64,000 nucleotides of DNA from Taklimakanibacter sp050251035 (GTDB lineage Bacteria; Pseudomonadota; Alphaproteobacteria; Rhizobiales; Aestuariivirgaceae): positions 62,001 through 126,000 of the forward strand of contig JBFWNN010000003.1 in the NCBI GenBank assembly GCA_050251035.1, read 5' to 3'. Positions 43,319 to 51,874 of this stretch are shown here, in pieces; position 1 is the stretch's first letter; each line of letters opens with the position of its first letter. Below the pieces are notes generated by a model. The model ran no database searches and was not told the DNA's origin. It saw nothing but the letters and a program-made list of their open reading frames with translations. The position numbers were made by a program, and so were the translations under genes.

Positions 43319-44323
43319 TCATGTCCTGACCAGCGGCTGGTGCGCGCAGCGGAACGATCCGCCGACCCGCGACAAGGCCTCATAGGGTGTGCGGATCACG
43401 TCGATGCCGCGCCGCTTCAGCTCGTTCGCCACGAAGTCGAGCGGCTCCTCCGAGGGCAGCATCGCGGTCCGCTCGTTGATCACCAGATTGTTGCAGGCCA
43501 TGTGGCGCTTGGCCGCCTCCTTGCTGACGACGATACGGTCCCAATCGCGGATATGGGCCGGCAGCCCGTGCGTGAACGCCTCCTCGCAGATCACCGCAAG
43601 GCCCTCGCGCGGCGTCATGAGGACGCAATCGAGATGCGGGAAGAGCTTGTCGAGCGGGACCATTTCGACATCGTAGTCGGGCCCCAGAGCGTGCTGGAGC
43701 CAGCGTCCGCCTTCGGCGTTGGAGCAGTTGCCGGAATGACCGATGAGGATCTTCCTGCCAAGGACGAAGATGTCGCCGCCCTCGAGATAGCCCCAGCCTT
43801 CCGCGTCGACATAGTCGTCGGCACCCGGATCGGGCTGCGCGAAATAGCGCGCGCCCCGGTCCATGGTGCTCATGAGGATGTGCCTGATCGGAAAGCGCTG
43901 GCGCCGATGGAACAGCGAGCGCGGCGCCAGCTCGATGACGTTGTTGCCGATCGTCACGAAGGGATCGCGCATCCAGGGGGTCATCGAGCCATGGTGCTCG
44001 CCGCGCGGGAATTTGAGATTGGCCGCGCTGTGCCGGCGCGGCTGGTGAACGATGATGCCGAGCGACCTCAGGATCGCGACGGCGCCGTCGACCTGGGCCG
44101 TCACGGCGGCATGGTAGTCGGGGTCGGCGTCGCGGACGTCGCGGCCCTGGTTCTCGGCCCAGAAGCGCTCGAAAGTGCCATAAGCGCGCGCCTTCGAATC
44201 CGCCAGGAATTTTGGGATGATGAATTCCTCGGGCCAGCCATAGACGCATTCCTTGAGATCGCCCCATTCGCTGGTGACGCCGATCGCAAGCTTGGTCGAT
44301 GCCGGTGCAGTCATCTCGTTCAT
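43319..44323 (-). CDS. Glycine/inosamine amidinotransferase family protein
   Basis: A 334-residue protein of the guanidino-group-modifying superfamily. By alignment with vertebrate L-arginine:glycine amidinotransferase from memory, the catalytic triad is Asp184 ('LEGGDIFVLGRK'), His230 ('FPHLDCVL') and Cys326 ('GGSFRCAHQP'). 'GPDYDVEMVPL' and 'NNLVINERTAML' also align. It would move an amidino group from arginine to an amine, or act in reverse on a guanidino compound. AAGGAG precedes ATG 44323. It is the last gene of the BMP-transporter run, with a creatininase homologue upstream, which supports guanidino chemistry. Confidence 0.82.
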   Translation of the reverse strand: MNEMTAPASTKLAIGVTSEWGDLKECVYGWPEEFIIPKFLADSKARAYGTFERFWAENQGRDVRDADPDYHAAVTAQVDGAVAILRSLGIIVHQPRRHSAANLKFPRGEHHGSMTPWMRDPFVTIGNNVIELAPRSLFHRRQRFPIRHILMSTMDRGARYFAQPDPGADDYVDAEGWGYLEGGDIFVLGRKILIGHSGNCSNAEGGRWLQHALGPDYDVEMVPLDKLFPHLDCVLMTPREGLAVICEEAFTHGLPAHIRDWDRIVVSKEAAKRHMACNNLVINERTAMLPSEEPLDFVANELKRRGIDVIRTPYEALSRVGGSFRCAHQPLVRT

Positions 44324-44333
44324 GTCGTCTCCT

Positions 44334-45278
44334 TCACCGCATCTCGCGGTCATAGAATTGTCCCACCGCCGCCGGCGCGCGGATCTGGCCGATCAGGCCG
44401 ACAAGGGCGACGATCGCGATCAGATAGGGAAGCGCGGCGAAGAGCTGGAAGGGAACTTCCGGCTGCAAGGCCTGCAGCCGCAACTGATAGGCATCGAAGA
44501 CGCCGAACAGCAGGCAGGCGATCAGCGTCGTGAACGGCGCCCAGCGCCCGAGGACGATGGCCGCGAGCGCGATGAAGCCCTTGCCGTGGGTCATGTTGTC
44601 CGAAAACAGGAACACTTGCGAGAGCACCACATAGGCGCCGCCGACCGAGGCCAGGATGGAGCCGATGATGACGCAGCCATAGCGGATGAGGAACACCGGC
44701 GCTCCGGCGGCGTCGGCCGCCGCGGGACTCTCTCCGGTCGCGCGCACCGCGAGCCCCCACGACGTGTATTTGAGCGTGAGGTGCAGCAGGACCGCGACCA
44801 CGAGCATCGCATAGACGAGAATGTCGTGGGTGAAGAATGCGGTGCCGAGCACCGGGATCTGGTCGAGGACGGGCAGGCCGAAGCGCTTGAAGCCGCTGAG
44901 CGACAGGCTGTTCGATCCCTGCGGGAACACGACGCGCGACAGGAACGACGTCAGGCCCGAGGCGAGCAGGATGATGGAGATTCCCACGACGATCTGGTTG
45001 ACGCGCATGGTGACGCCGAGGACGGACAGGAGGACTCCCGAAAGAGCGCCCACCAGGACCGCCATGAGGACTCCCCCCGCCGGCGCGCCGAAGAAATAGG
45101 CGCCGACCGCCGCCGCGAAAGCCCCGAACAGCAATTGCCCTTCGAGCGCGACATTGAACACGCCGGCCCGTTCGCACAGCATGCCGCCCATGGCGGCGAA
45201 GCCGATCGGCACGCTGAGGCGGACTCCGGTCGCCAGGAAATCCCCCAGCTGTGTCGCGTTGAAAACGAAGTCAAACAT
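44334..45278 (-). CDS. BMP/nucleoside-type ABC transporter permease (second system)
   Basis: A 314-residue BPD_transp_2 permease. The N-terminal 'GGMLCERAGVFNVALEGQLL' is the NupQ-type signature. 'ACGGAGACA' precedes ATG 45278. It forms the channel with the 348-residue permease encoded upstream. The 617-codon frame extending to 46187 is antisense to nothing real; only this part carries the family pattern. Confidence 0.88.
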   Translation of the reverse strand: MFDFVFNATQLGDFLATGVRLSVPIGFAAMGGMLCERAGVFNVALEGQLLFGAFAAAVGAYFFGAPAGGVLMAVLVGALSGVLLSVLGVTMRVNQIVVGISIILLASGLTSFLSRVVFPQGSNSLSLSGFKRFGLPVLDQIPVLGTAFFTHDILVYAMLVVAVLLHLTLKYTSWGLAVRATGESPAAADAAGAPVFLIRYGCVIIGSILASVGGAYVVLSQVFLFSDNMTHGKGFIALAAIVLGRWAPFTTLIACLLFGVFDAYQLRLQALQPEVPFQLFAALPYLIAIVALVGLIGQIRAPAAVGQFYDREMR

Positions 45279-45301
45279 GGGCTTTTGTCTCCGTCTGCAT
45301 C

Positions 45302-46348
45302 TTAGCTGGAGGGCCGGCGCCATTGGCGGAAGGCAAGGCCGACGGCGACGAAGAGCACGATCAGGCCCTGCAGCGCCTCCACCATGGTCGTATCGAGCCC
45401 GGTCGTGCGCTGCATCGAGCCGGCGCCGGCCTGAAGGCCGGCGAGGAACAGCGCGGTGATGATCGCGATCAGCGGATTGAGGCTGGCGAGAAAGGCGACG
45501 ATGATCCCCTGCAGCCCATAGCCGGGACTGAATTGATCGAAGAGCCGGTAGCGCAGCCCGATGACCTCGAAGACGCCGGCGAGGCCGGCGAGAGACCCGC
45601 CGACGAAGAACGAGGTCATGATCATGCGCTTGATGTTGATGCCGGCATAGCGCGCCGAGGTGGGATTGTGCCCGACGATTTCGATGGCGAGGCCGAATGT
45701 GGTCCGCTTCAGCACGATGGCGATGCACAGCGCCAGCACGATCGCCGCCGCCACGCCGGCATGCACCTGCGTCTGCGGCAGGAGGACCGGCAGGATGACG
45801 TCGGCCGGCACTTCCTTGGAATAAGGGAACGGCGCCCCTTTCTCCATCAGCAGGCTGCGGATGACGGCCCCGACGACATTGATCGCCACATAGCTCAGGA
45901 GCAGCGAGGATATGACCTCGTTGACGCCCCGATAGGCCTTGAGCACGGCGGGGATGAGCGCCCAGAGTCCGCCGGCGCAGGCGCCCGCGAGGACGATGAC
46001 GGGCAGGCGGACGGCCAGCGGTATCGTCTCCGGCAGATTGAGCGCCGCCAGCGTGCCCATCAGGGCGCCCATATAGATCTGGCCTTCGCCGCCGATATTG
46101 AAGAGGCCGGCGCGCATGGGAATGATGACGGCGAGCCCGGCCAGCAGGATCGGCGCCATGCGCACCAATGTGCTGGCGAAGCCCCAATAGTCCAGAAAGG
46201 CGCCGCTGAACAGCGCCGCATAGGCCTGCAGCGGATTGCCGCCGGCAAGGATGACCAGGCCCACGCCGACGACCAGCGCCGCGCCGACGGCAATGATGCT
46301 GCGCAGCGAATAGGCTATTCCGAGCAGACTGTAACCGAACCGCGTCAC
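45302..46348 (-). CDS. BMP/nucleoside-type ABC transporter permease (second system)
   Basis: A 348-residue permease of the NupP type with 'MRAGLFNIGGEGQIYMGAL' near residue 78 and about nine hydrophobic segments. Its start overlaps the stop of the ATPase gene by 4 bases. It is a diverged counterpart of the permease at 28881-29930. Confidence 0.88.
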   Translation of the reverse strand: MTRFGYSLLGIAYSLRSIIAVGAALVVGVGLVILAGGNPLQAYAALFSGAFLDYWGFASTLVRMAPILLAGLAVIIPMRAGLFNIGGEGQIYMGALMGTLAALNLPETIPLAVRLPVIVLAGACAGGLWALIPAVLKAYRGVNEVISSLLLSYVAINVVGAVIRSLLMEKGAPFPYSKEVPADVILPVLLPQTQVHAGVAAAIVLALCIAIVLKRTTFGLAIEIVGHNPTSARYAGINIKRMIMTSFFVGGSLAGLAGVFEVIGLRYRLFDQFSPGYGLQGIIVAFLASLNPLIAIITALFLAGLQAGAGSMQRTTGLDTTMVEALQGLIVLFVAVGLAFRQWRRPSS

Positions 46349-47850
46349 TGAGCTTTACCCGCCATCATAAGACCGAGCTTCTCCGGCACCGCTTCGGATG
46401 CGGACAGCGTTCCGACGATGCTTCCTTCGTAAATGACGGCCACGCGATCCGCGATCTGAAGCAGATCCCTGAGCTCGGTCGATACATAGAGTATCGCTGC
46501 GCCCGTCGCGCATTGAGCGGCCAATGTCCGTTGAACGAAATCGACCGCACCGACATCCAGGCCTTTCGTCGCCTGCGACACGACGAGCAGGATCGGCTTC
46601 TCGTCGATCTCGCGCGCCAGAATGATCTTCTGCTGGTTGCCGCCCGACAAATCCCTGACCATCTGATGGATACCGCGCATGCGAACGTCGTATCTCTCGG
46701 CCAGATCCGCGGCATGGCGCTCGATCACCGTGAAATCGACCCAGCCCAGCCGGGAATAGGGACGGTTGCGGAAACTTCTCAGGATCGAGTTGATCGTGAT
46801 CGGCGAGCTTATGTCGAGGCCCGAGGCATGGCGATCCTCGGGGACATAGCCGATGCGCATTCTCTCCTTGCGTTCGGCGACGCTCATATGGTCGATGCGT
46901 TCTCCCCGGACGCTGATGGTCCCGCCTTTGGCATCGCGCAGCCCGGCGATGGCCTCGCAAAGCTCCCGCTGGCCGTTCCCGTCGACGCCGGCGATGCCCA
47001 GGACCTCGCCCGCTCTCACCGTCAGCGAAAGGTCGCGCACCGCCGCCAGTCCGCGATCGTCGAGCACGTCGAGATTGGCTATGTCGAGCACGATCTCTCC
47101 GGGCTCGGCTGCCGCCTTCCTGCCGTCGAGGACGATCTCCCGGCCGACCATCAGTCGCGCGAGCTCGCCGGGGCTCGTATCGCCGGTCGCGAGGTCCGCC
47201 ACGACCTTTCCTTGCCGCATGACCGTCACCCGGTCGGCCAGCGACATGACCTCCTCGAGCTTGTGGGTGACGAGAACGATGGTGTGGCCGCTTTCCCGCA
47301 GTTTCCTGAGCATCGCGAAAAACGGCTGGACTTCGCTGGGCGTGAGGACGCTGGTCGGCTCGTCGAGGATCATGAGATCCACATTGCGGTAGAGCAGCTT
47401 CAGGATTTCGACGCGCTGCTGCATGCCGACCGGCAGCGTGTAGATCAGGGCGTCGGGATCGATCCGGAAGCCGAGCGTGGCGGCAAGCTCGCTGATCTTG
47501 CGGCGATGCCCGGCAATATCCAGGATCAGCTGCTGATTGAGCCCCAGGATGACGTTCTCCACCACGCTCATGGTCGGCACTTGCCGGAAATGCTGGTGGA
47601 CCATTCCGATCCCGAGATCGAGCGCGCTGCGGGGATTGGGTATGCTGACCGGCTTGCCGCGCGACTCCACAATTCCGGAATCCGGGTGATAGAGCCCGTA
47701 GATGATGTTCATCAGGGTCGATTTGCCGGCGCCGTTCTCGCCGAGGACGACATGAATCGAGCCCTCGGCGATGCGGAGATTGACGCCGTCATTCGCCTTG
47801 AACTTGCCAAAGCTCTTGACGACGTCGCGAAGTTCCAATCGATAGGTCAT
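46345..47850 (-). CDS. BMP/nucleoside-type ABC transporter ATPase with two ABC domains (second system)
   Basis: A 501-residue tandem ATPase. Domain 1 has Walker A 'GENGAGKS', signature-like 'LPVGMQQRVEI' and Walker B 'LMILDEPTSVLTPSE'. Domain 2 has 'GVDGNGQRE', signature 'LSGGNQQK' and 'LLVVSQATKGLDVGAV'. The non-canonical second site is normal for this class. It starts 26 bases after the binding-protein stop. Together with the 43-kb permeases it makes a complete importer. Confidence 0.9.
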   Translation of the reverse strand: MTYRLELRDVVKSFGKFKANDGVNLRIAEGSIHVVLGENGAGKSTLMNIIYGLYHPDSGIVESRGKPVSIPNPRSALDLGIGMVHQHFRQVPTMSVVENVILGLNQQLILDIAGHRRKISELAATLGFRIDPDALIYTLPVGMQQRVEILKLLYRNVDLMILDEPTSVLTPSEVQPFFAMLRKLRESGHTIVLVTHKLEEVMSLADRVTVMRQGKVVADLATGDTSPGELARLMVGREIVLDGRKAAAEPGEIVLDIANLDVLDDRGLAAVRDLSLTVRAGEVLGIAGVDGNGQRELCEAIAGLRDAKGGTISVRGERIDHMSVAERKERMRIGYVPEDRHASGLDISSPITINSILRSFRNRPYSRLGWVDFTVIERHAADLAERYDVRMRGIHQMVRDLSGGNQQKIILAREIDEKPILLVVSQATKGLDVGAVDFVQRTLAAQCATGAAILYVSTELRDLLQIADRVAVIYEGSIVGTLSASEAVPEKLGLMMAGKAQ

Positions 47851-47875
47851 GACGCCGGCCGGCGATCTCCTGGGG

Positions 47876-48817
47876 TCACTTGAGGACGAGCTTGCCGGCC
47901 TTCAGCTCCTCCACGGCCGCTTCCGCCTGTTTGCGGACATCCTCCGGAACCTCCGTGTTGAAGCCGACGAGATAGCCGGCTTCGCTGCCGATGCCGAACA
48001 CATGGTTCTTCTTCTCGAGCTTGCCGTCCGCCGCCAGCTTCAGGGTCAGGTGAAGCGCGCCGCCGAAATCCAGCAATGCCGAGACATAGGTCTGCTCGGG
48101 ATGGCTCTTCAGCGTGTCGGTGATGAGGCTGGCGACATGGGAGTTCTTCTCCTGCGCGGCCTGGGCGACGCCGAGATAGGCGGCGTCGAGATAGGGCAGG
48201 ATGACTTCCGCACCCTGTGAGATGACATTCAGCGCCGCCTCCTTCGCCTTGGCGACATCGGCCCAGTCATTGGTGTAGACCACCATCACCTCGCCGTCGG
48301 GATGGCTGAGCTTGAGGCCCTCGCGATAGCCGTCGATGACCTGGTCGATGGCGGCGAGCGGCTGGCCGGCCATGACGGCGATCTTGCCCGACTTAGCCAT
48401 GCGCCCCGCGACGAGGCCGAGGACATAGCCGAACTGCTTGCCGTCGAAATTCACGGTGACGAGGCCGTCGGTCGGCGCGCCATTGAGGATCACGAACTTC
48501 ACGTCCGGAAACTGCCCGGCCACGCGTTTCGCCGCATCGGTATATTCGCCGCCGGCGCCGACGATGACCGAATAGCCGCGCCTGGCATAGTCGGAGAAGA
48601 TCTCCACCTGGGTCGCCTGGGCGACCTTCTCGCTGTAGGCGACCTCGAAGCCGAAGTCCGCCTCCGATTTCTTCAAGCCTTCATAGATCTGCTGATTGAC
48701 GGAATTGTCGGTGATGACGCCCGGCAGCAGGAGCGCCACCTTGGCCTTTTCGGCCATGGCCGGCCCCGCCACGAGAACGGCGAAGGCGAATGCTATCGAA
48801 AGAAGAAGCTTGGACAT
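47876..48817 (-). CDS. BMP-family ABC transporter substrate-binding protein (second system)
   Basis: A 313-residue BMP/PnrA-like protein with a Sec signal peptide (1 to about 22, ending 'AMA'). Characteristic segments are 'DNSVNQQIYEGLKK', 'YARRGYSVIVGAGGEYTDAA' and 'YTNDWADVAKAKEAALNVI'. A perfect AGGAGG precedes ATG 48817. It is roughly two-thirds identical by eye to the protein at 51875-52822, so the cluster has two related receptors for one importer. Confidence 0.9.
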   Translation of the reverse strand: MSKLLLSIAFAFAVLVAGPAMAEKAKVALLLPGVITDNSVNQQIYEGLKKSEADFGFEVAYSEKVAQATQVEIFSDYARRGYSVIVGAGGEYTDAAKRVAGQFPDVKFVILNGAPTDGLVTVNFDGKQFGYVLGLVAGRMAKSGKIAVMAGQPLAAIDQVIDGYREGLKLSHPDGEVMVVYTNDWADVAKAKEAALNVISQGAEVILPYLDAAYLGVAQAAQEKNSHVASLITDTLKSHPEQTYVSALLDFGGALHLTLKLAADGKLEKKNHVFGIGSEAGYLVGFNTEVPEDVRKQAEAAVEELKAGKLVLK

Positions 48818-48850
48818 GGTTTTTCCCTCCTGGTTGTTTCTCACAATCCG

Positions 48851-48870
48851 CGGAGAATCAAGGTTCTCCG
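48851..48870. promoter_or_regulatory. Inverted repeat upstream of the second BMP binding-protein gene
   Basis: Perfect 7-bp arms CGGAGAA/TTCTCCG with centre TCAAGG, about 35 bases upstream of the binding-protein start and in the gap after the creatininase stop. The centre resembles the 'caaggttc' run found in the duplicated modules at 52885 and 54260. It could be an operator or a processing hairpin. Confidence 0.45.
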
Positions 48871-48923
48871 TTCTTCTAAGGCATGCGGTGATGAATTGAT
48901 GCAAAGATGTGGGCCCGCGGAGC

Positions 48924-49700
48924 TTATCTGAATTCCTTCGCGACGATCGACGACACATGGGTGACGAATTCCTCGATGAGGATCTCGCCCACCTCGCGCG
49001 TCGAGCCCTGCGCCGGGGAAAGGCAGCCGGACGGCGGAACCCAGTCGGGGCGGACCGGGAACACGTCATAGGGCGGGAAGTCCGCCGCCGGCTCGTCGGC
49101 GAGCTTGGACATGTCCACCAGCTCCGGATGGATGTAGAGCATCATGGATGTTTCCAGGAACGCCGCGTGCTCCAGCTCGAGGCCCGGAAACGGCCTGCCC
49201 TTGTAGATCGCAGCGAGGGTCTCGGGCTTGATGCGTTCCGGATAGAGGATCTTGAGGATCGTCACGTCCTTCAGGCCGCGGTCTTCCATGTGCTGCTGGG
49301 CGCGGTAGCAGCCTTCATCCAGCAGGAAGCGGTTCTCGAAATGGGCGTCGATCAGGGCGATCTTCTTCGCGCCATGGCGGCCGAGCTCGGTCAGGACGTC
49401 GAAGACCGTGTCGATCAGCGTTTCCGGCCGAAGGTTTGTGGTGCCCATTCTGTGCGGCCCGCCGCCGGTGCGGATCTGCGACCGCGCCGCATACATGATC
49501 GGCGGGGCGACGATGCCGCCGACATTCTCAGCGACCCGTTTGGCGATATAAGTGCCGATCAGCCAGTCCGTCCCGAGCGGCATGTGATAGCCGTGCTGCT
49601 CGACCGAACCCACCGGCAGCAGGACGACGGCGTCCTCCTGGCGCAGCCGGCGCTCATATTCGCTCCACGACAATTCGGACATCATGACGGACGATGACAT
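48924..49700 (-). CDS. Creatininase family protein with complete metal site
   Basis: A 258-residue amidohydrolase. Counted from ATG 49700, the metal ligands fall at Glu34, His36, Asp45, His120 and Glu122, with Glu177/His178 also present. These are the exact positions I recall for Pseudomonas creatininase, and they fix the start. 'PPYDVFPV' and the 'GCLSPAQGSTREVGE' end also match that enzyme. True creatininase opens creatinine to creatine. However, the two lid tryptophans of that enzyme (154 and 174) are Pro and Leu here, so the substrate may be a related cyclic amide. 'AGAGGGA' precedes the ATG. Neighbours are a BMP importer and an Asp/Glu-racemase-family enzyme. Confidence 0.85.
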   Translation of the reverse strand: MSSSVMMSELSWSEYERRLRQEDAVVLLPVGSVEQHGYHMPLGTDWLIGTYIAKRVAENVGGIVAPPIMYAARSQIRTGGGPHRMGTTNLRPETLIDTVFDVLTELGRHGAKKIALIDAHFENRFLLDEGCYRAQQHMEDRGLKDVTILKILYPERIKPETLAAIYKGRPFPGLELEHAAFLETSMMLYIHPELVDMSKLADEPAADFPPYDVFPVRPDWVPPSGCLSPAQGSTREVGEILIEEFVTHVSSIVAKEFR

Positions 49701-49749
49701 TTGATTCCCTCTGTAGGCTTGAAGTTGGATGTCTCTGACCTGCACCGAT

Positions 49750-50577
49750 CTATGACGGCCGCCGTTCCGCGAGCCTCGCCACTGCCGCCTTATGGTCGTC
49801 TATTCCAAGCGAGAACAGGCGGCCCGTTCCCGGCAGGCAATCGGATATTCCGGCGAGGCGGAGGCAGTCCCACATCATGCCCTGATTGCTGACGATGACC
49901 GGCTTGCCGAGCTCGGCCTCGAGGTCGGCCACGATATCGAGCGCCCGTAGCGCCCCGCAGCATACGAAGACCGCTTCCGCTTCGGGCCGGTCGACGGAAC
50001 GCGCATAGCCCCGCAGGAAGCCGGGGGTCACCCGGTCGATATCCGTGTTGCGCTTCAGGTTGAGCCCCTGGAATTCGGCGATCTTGAATCCGTAGGACGA
50101 GAGAAAGCCATGCACGATGGAGTTGACCGCATCGGGATAGGGGGTGGCGACGCTGATCGTCCTGGCGCCGACCGCCGCCAGCGCCCTGACCACGCCGGTC
50201 ATCACCGTGGTCGTCTTGCCGACACGCTTGCCGTCGTCCAATGCGGCCATGACCGCGCTTTCGCCGATGACCATCGTGCCGCTGTTGCAGGTATAGCACA
50301 GGACATCCAGACGATCTTCCGGAAGCAGAAGCGATCCGGCGGCGGCAATGCCGGGCGCCATGCCGGCGAGCGCCTCGAACGTGACGTCGTTGCTCATGGG
50401 CATGCGCGTGAAATGCACGCCGACATTGTCGGGTGTCATCCGGAAAACGTCGGCCTCGACCGTCTGCTCCATGGCGAGCACGACGAATCCGAGCTTGGCG
50501 CGCCAATGCCGTCCGGCATCGAGGACCGCATCGACAGGTTTCGAGCGGATCGTCACGGGAGCGCTTGTCATGTTCAC
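49750..50577 (-). CDS. Asp/Glu racemase superfamily protein (maleate isomerase/hydantoin racemase-like)
   Basis: A 275-residue two-domain protein. The two catalytic cysteine regions are 'LCYTCNSGT' (Cys94/Cys97) and 'VFVCCGALRALD' (Cys206/Cys207). Both cysteines are kept, which favours a racemase or isomerase over arylmalonate decarboxylase. Members act on aspartate, glutamate, hydantoins or maleate. GTG 50577 follows AAGGAG at 9 bases; an ATG two codons later is also possible. In this cluster a hydantoin- or carbamoyl-amino-acid-type substrate would fit, but that is inference. Confidence 0.82.
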   Translation of the reverse strand: MNMTSAPVTIRSKPVDAVLDAGRHWRAKLGFVVLAMEQTVEADVFRMTPDNVGVHFTRMPMSNDVTFEALAGMAPGIAAAGSLLLPEDRLDVLCYTCNSGTMVIGESAVMAALDDGKRVGKTTTVMTGVVRALAAVGARTISVATPYPDAVNSIVHGFLSSYGFKIAEFQGLNLKRNTDIDRVTPGFLRGYARSVDRPEAEAVFVCCGALRALDIVADLEAELGKPVIVSNQGMMWDCLRLAGISDCLPGTGRLFSLGIDDHKAAVARLAERRPS

Positions 50578-50775
50578 GGGGGCAGGCTCCTTGCATGCGG
50601 GCTTCGCGGCGAGCGATCGAATGTAGTTATAGTTTCGCGCCTCAATCAAGGTCAGGACGCCTCATATTTGATCCGTCGGGTGAGCATTTTGGGGGCGATT
50701 TACCTACTATGGTCGGGTTTTCCGGCTAAACGGCCCATAATGGACCGAGGTGGAGAATGCCGGGCCTGGGCAGCG

Positions 50776-51717
50776 TCAAAGCCGGAGCAGCCGCACGGCA
50801 TTGGCCCCGACGATCGCCTCCTTCTCGGACAGGCTGAGCAGCGGAAGGCCCATCACGCGCTCCACCGTCCTGTCGAGGTCGTACCAGGGGAAGTCCGATC
50901 CCATCATCACCCGCTCATAGCCGACCGTCCTGATCAGGCCGGCGAGCTCGTGCTCCGTCGGGCCGTTGGGCGAGCCGGTCCATTCGATGATCTCGGAGCA
51001 GTCGAGGCAGAGATTGGGATGCCGGGCTGCGACCGCCGCGGTCTCACGCCAGGACGCTCCACCCATATGCGCCATCACCACGGTGAGCTTCGGGAAGGCG
51101 GCGAGCATCGGCGCGAAGGCCTGGGGCACGCAATATCCGTTGCCCTCGCGGTCGGGGCCGCCATGACCGAGCACGCTCAGGCCGCGCGCCTCGCACAAAG
51201 CATAGAGCGGCCAGAGCCGCTCGTCGGACATGGAAAAGCCCTGCAGGCCGGTATGGAGCTTGACGCCCCGCGCCCCATGGTCTTCGGCGAGGGTCCTCAC
51301 ATGGCGCTCCGCCTCCGCCGCCGACTGCACGGAGAGGTCCACCGCGACGAAAGTGCTCAATTGCGGATGATCGGCGGCGATCTTGCAGCCCCAAAGATTG
51401 TTCCATTCGAGCTCGCGCAGCACGGCGGCATCGATTTCCATGGTCTTCTCCGCGCGGGCGCGCGCATCCAGTCCGCGCGGCAGCGCGCCGATCGCGCGTT
51501 CGCGGGCCTCGCGCGCCCTTGTATAGATGAGCACGATGCCCTTCGAGATCGCCGCCCGCTCCATTTGCGCGAGCAGCTCATCCACCGTTCCGGCGGCGGT
51601 ACTCAAGCGCGCGGGCTTCCCGCCATACTCCCAGATCTCGGACTGCTTCTCGCGCAGGCCGATGTCCGCGGACTGGTAGAGATGGATATGCGTGTCCACT
51701 CGGATATGGGCGGTCAT
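50776..51717 (-). CDS. Amidohydrolase 2 family protein
   Basis: A 313-residue TIM-barrel hydrolase of the ACMSD/uronate-isomerase-like group. The metal-binding 'DTHIHLY' is at the start, followed by 'ARGVKLHTG', 'LGHGGPD', 'MAHMGG' and the C-terminal Asp in 'MMGSDFPW'. Members hydrolyse lactones or decarboxylate aromatic and amino-carboxy-muconate-type acids. AAAGGA precedes ATG 51717. The 198-bp gap on its downstream side (50578-50775) holds only the next gene's leader and an AT-richer stretch. The substrate is unknown. Confidence 0.85.
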   Translation of the reverse strand: MTAHIRVDTHIHLYQSADIGLREKQSEIWEYGGKPARLSTAAGTVDELLAQMERAAISKGIVLIYTRAREARERAIGALPRGLDARARAEKTMEIDAAVLRELEWNNLWGCKIAADHPQLSTFVAVDLSVQSAAEAERHVRTLAEDHGARGVKLHTGLQGFSMSDERLWPLYALCEARGLSVLGHGGPDREGNGYCVPQAFAPMLAAFPKLTVVMAHMGGASWRETAAVAARHPNLCLDCSEIIEWTGSPNGPTEHELAGLIRTVGYERVMMGSDFPWYDLDRTVERVMGLPLLSLSEKEAIVGANAVRLLRL

Positions 51718-51874
51718 GGCTGTTCCTTTCGTGGCGCCGTCGCGGCTGCTGAAGCGGGCGACGGCAATCCGGGCCATCCATTCGCAAAGCGAATCCGGCC
51801 TCGCCGAGCGGCATACCGCCCGTGCCGGGCGATATGCCGCTTCGTCGTTCCTGCGATCTGTCCTGTGCCGGGAG

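Noticed and set aside
50640..50710. Possible fourth copy of the Lrp-type motif (a GGTAAAT half-site near 50698-50704 on the minus strand)
   Set aside because: Only one half matches and the spacing differs from the other three sites.
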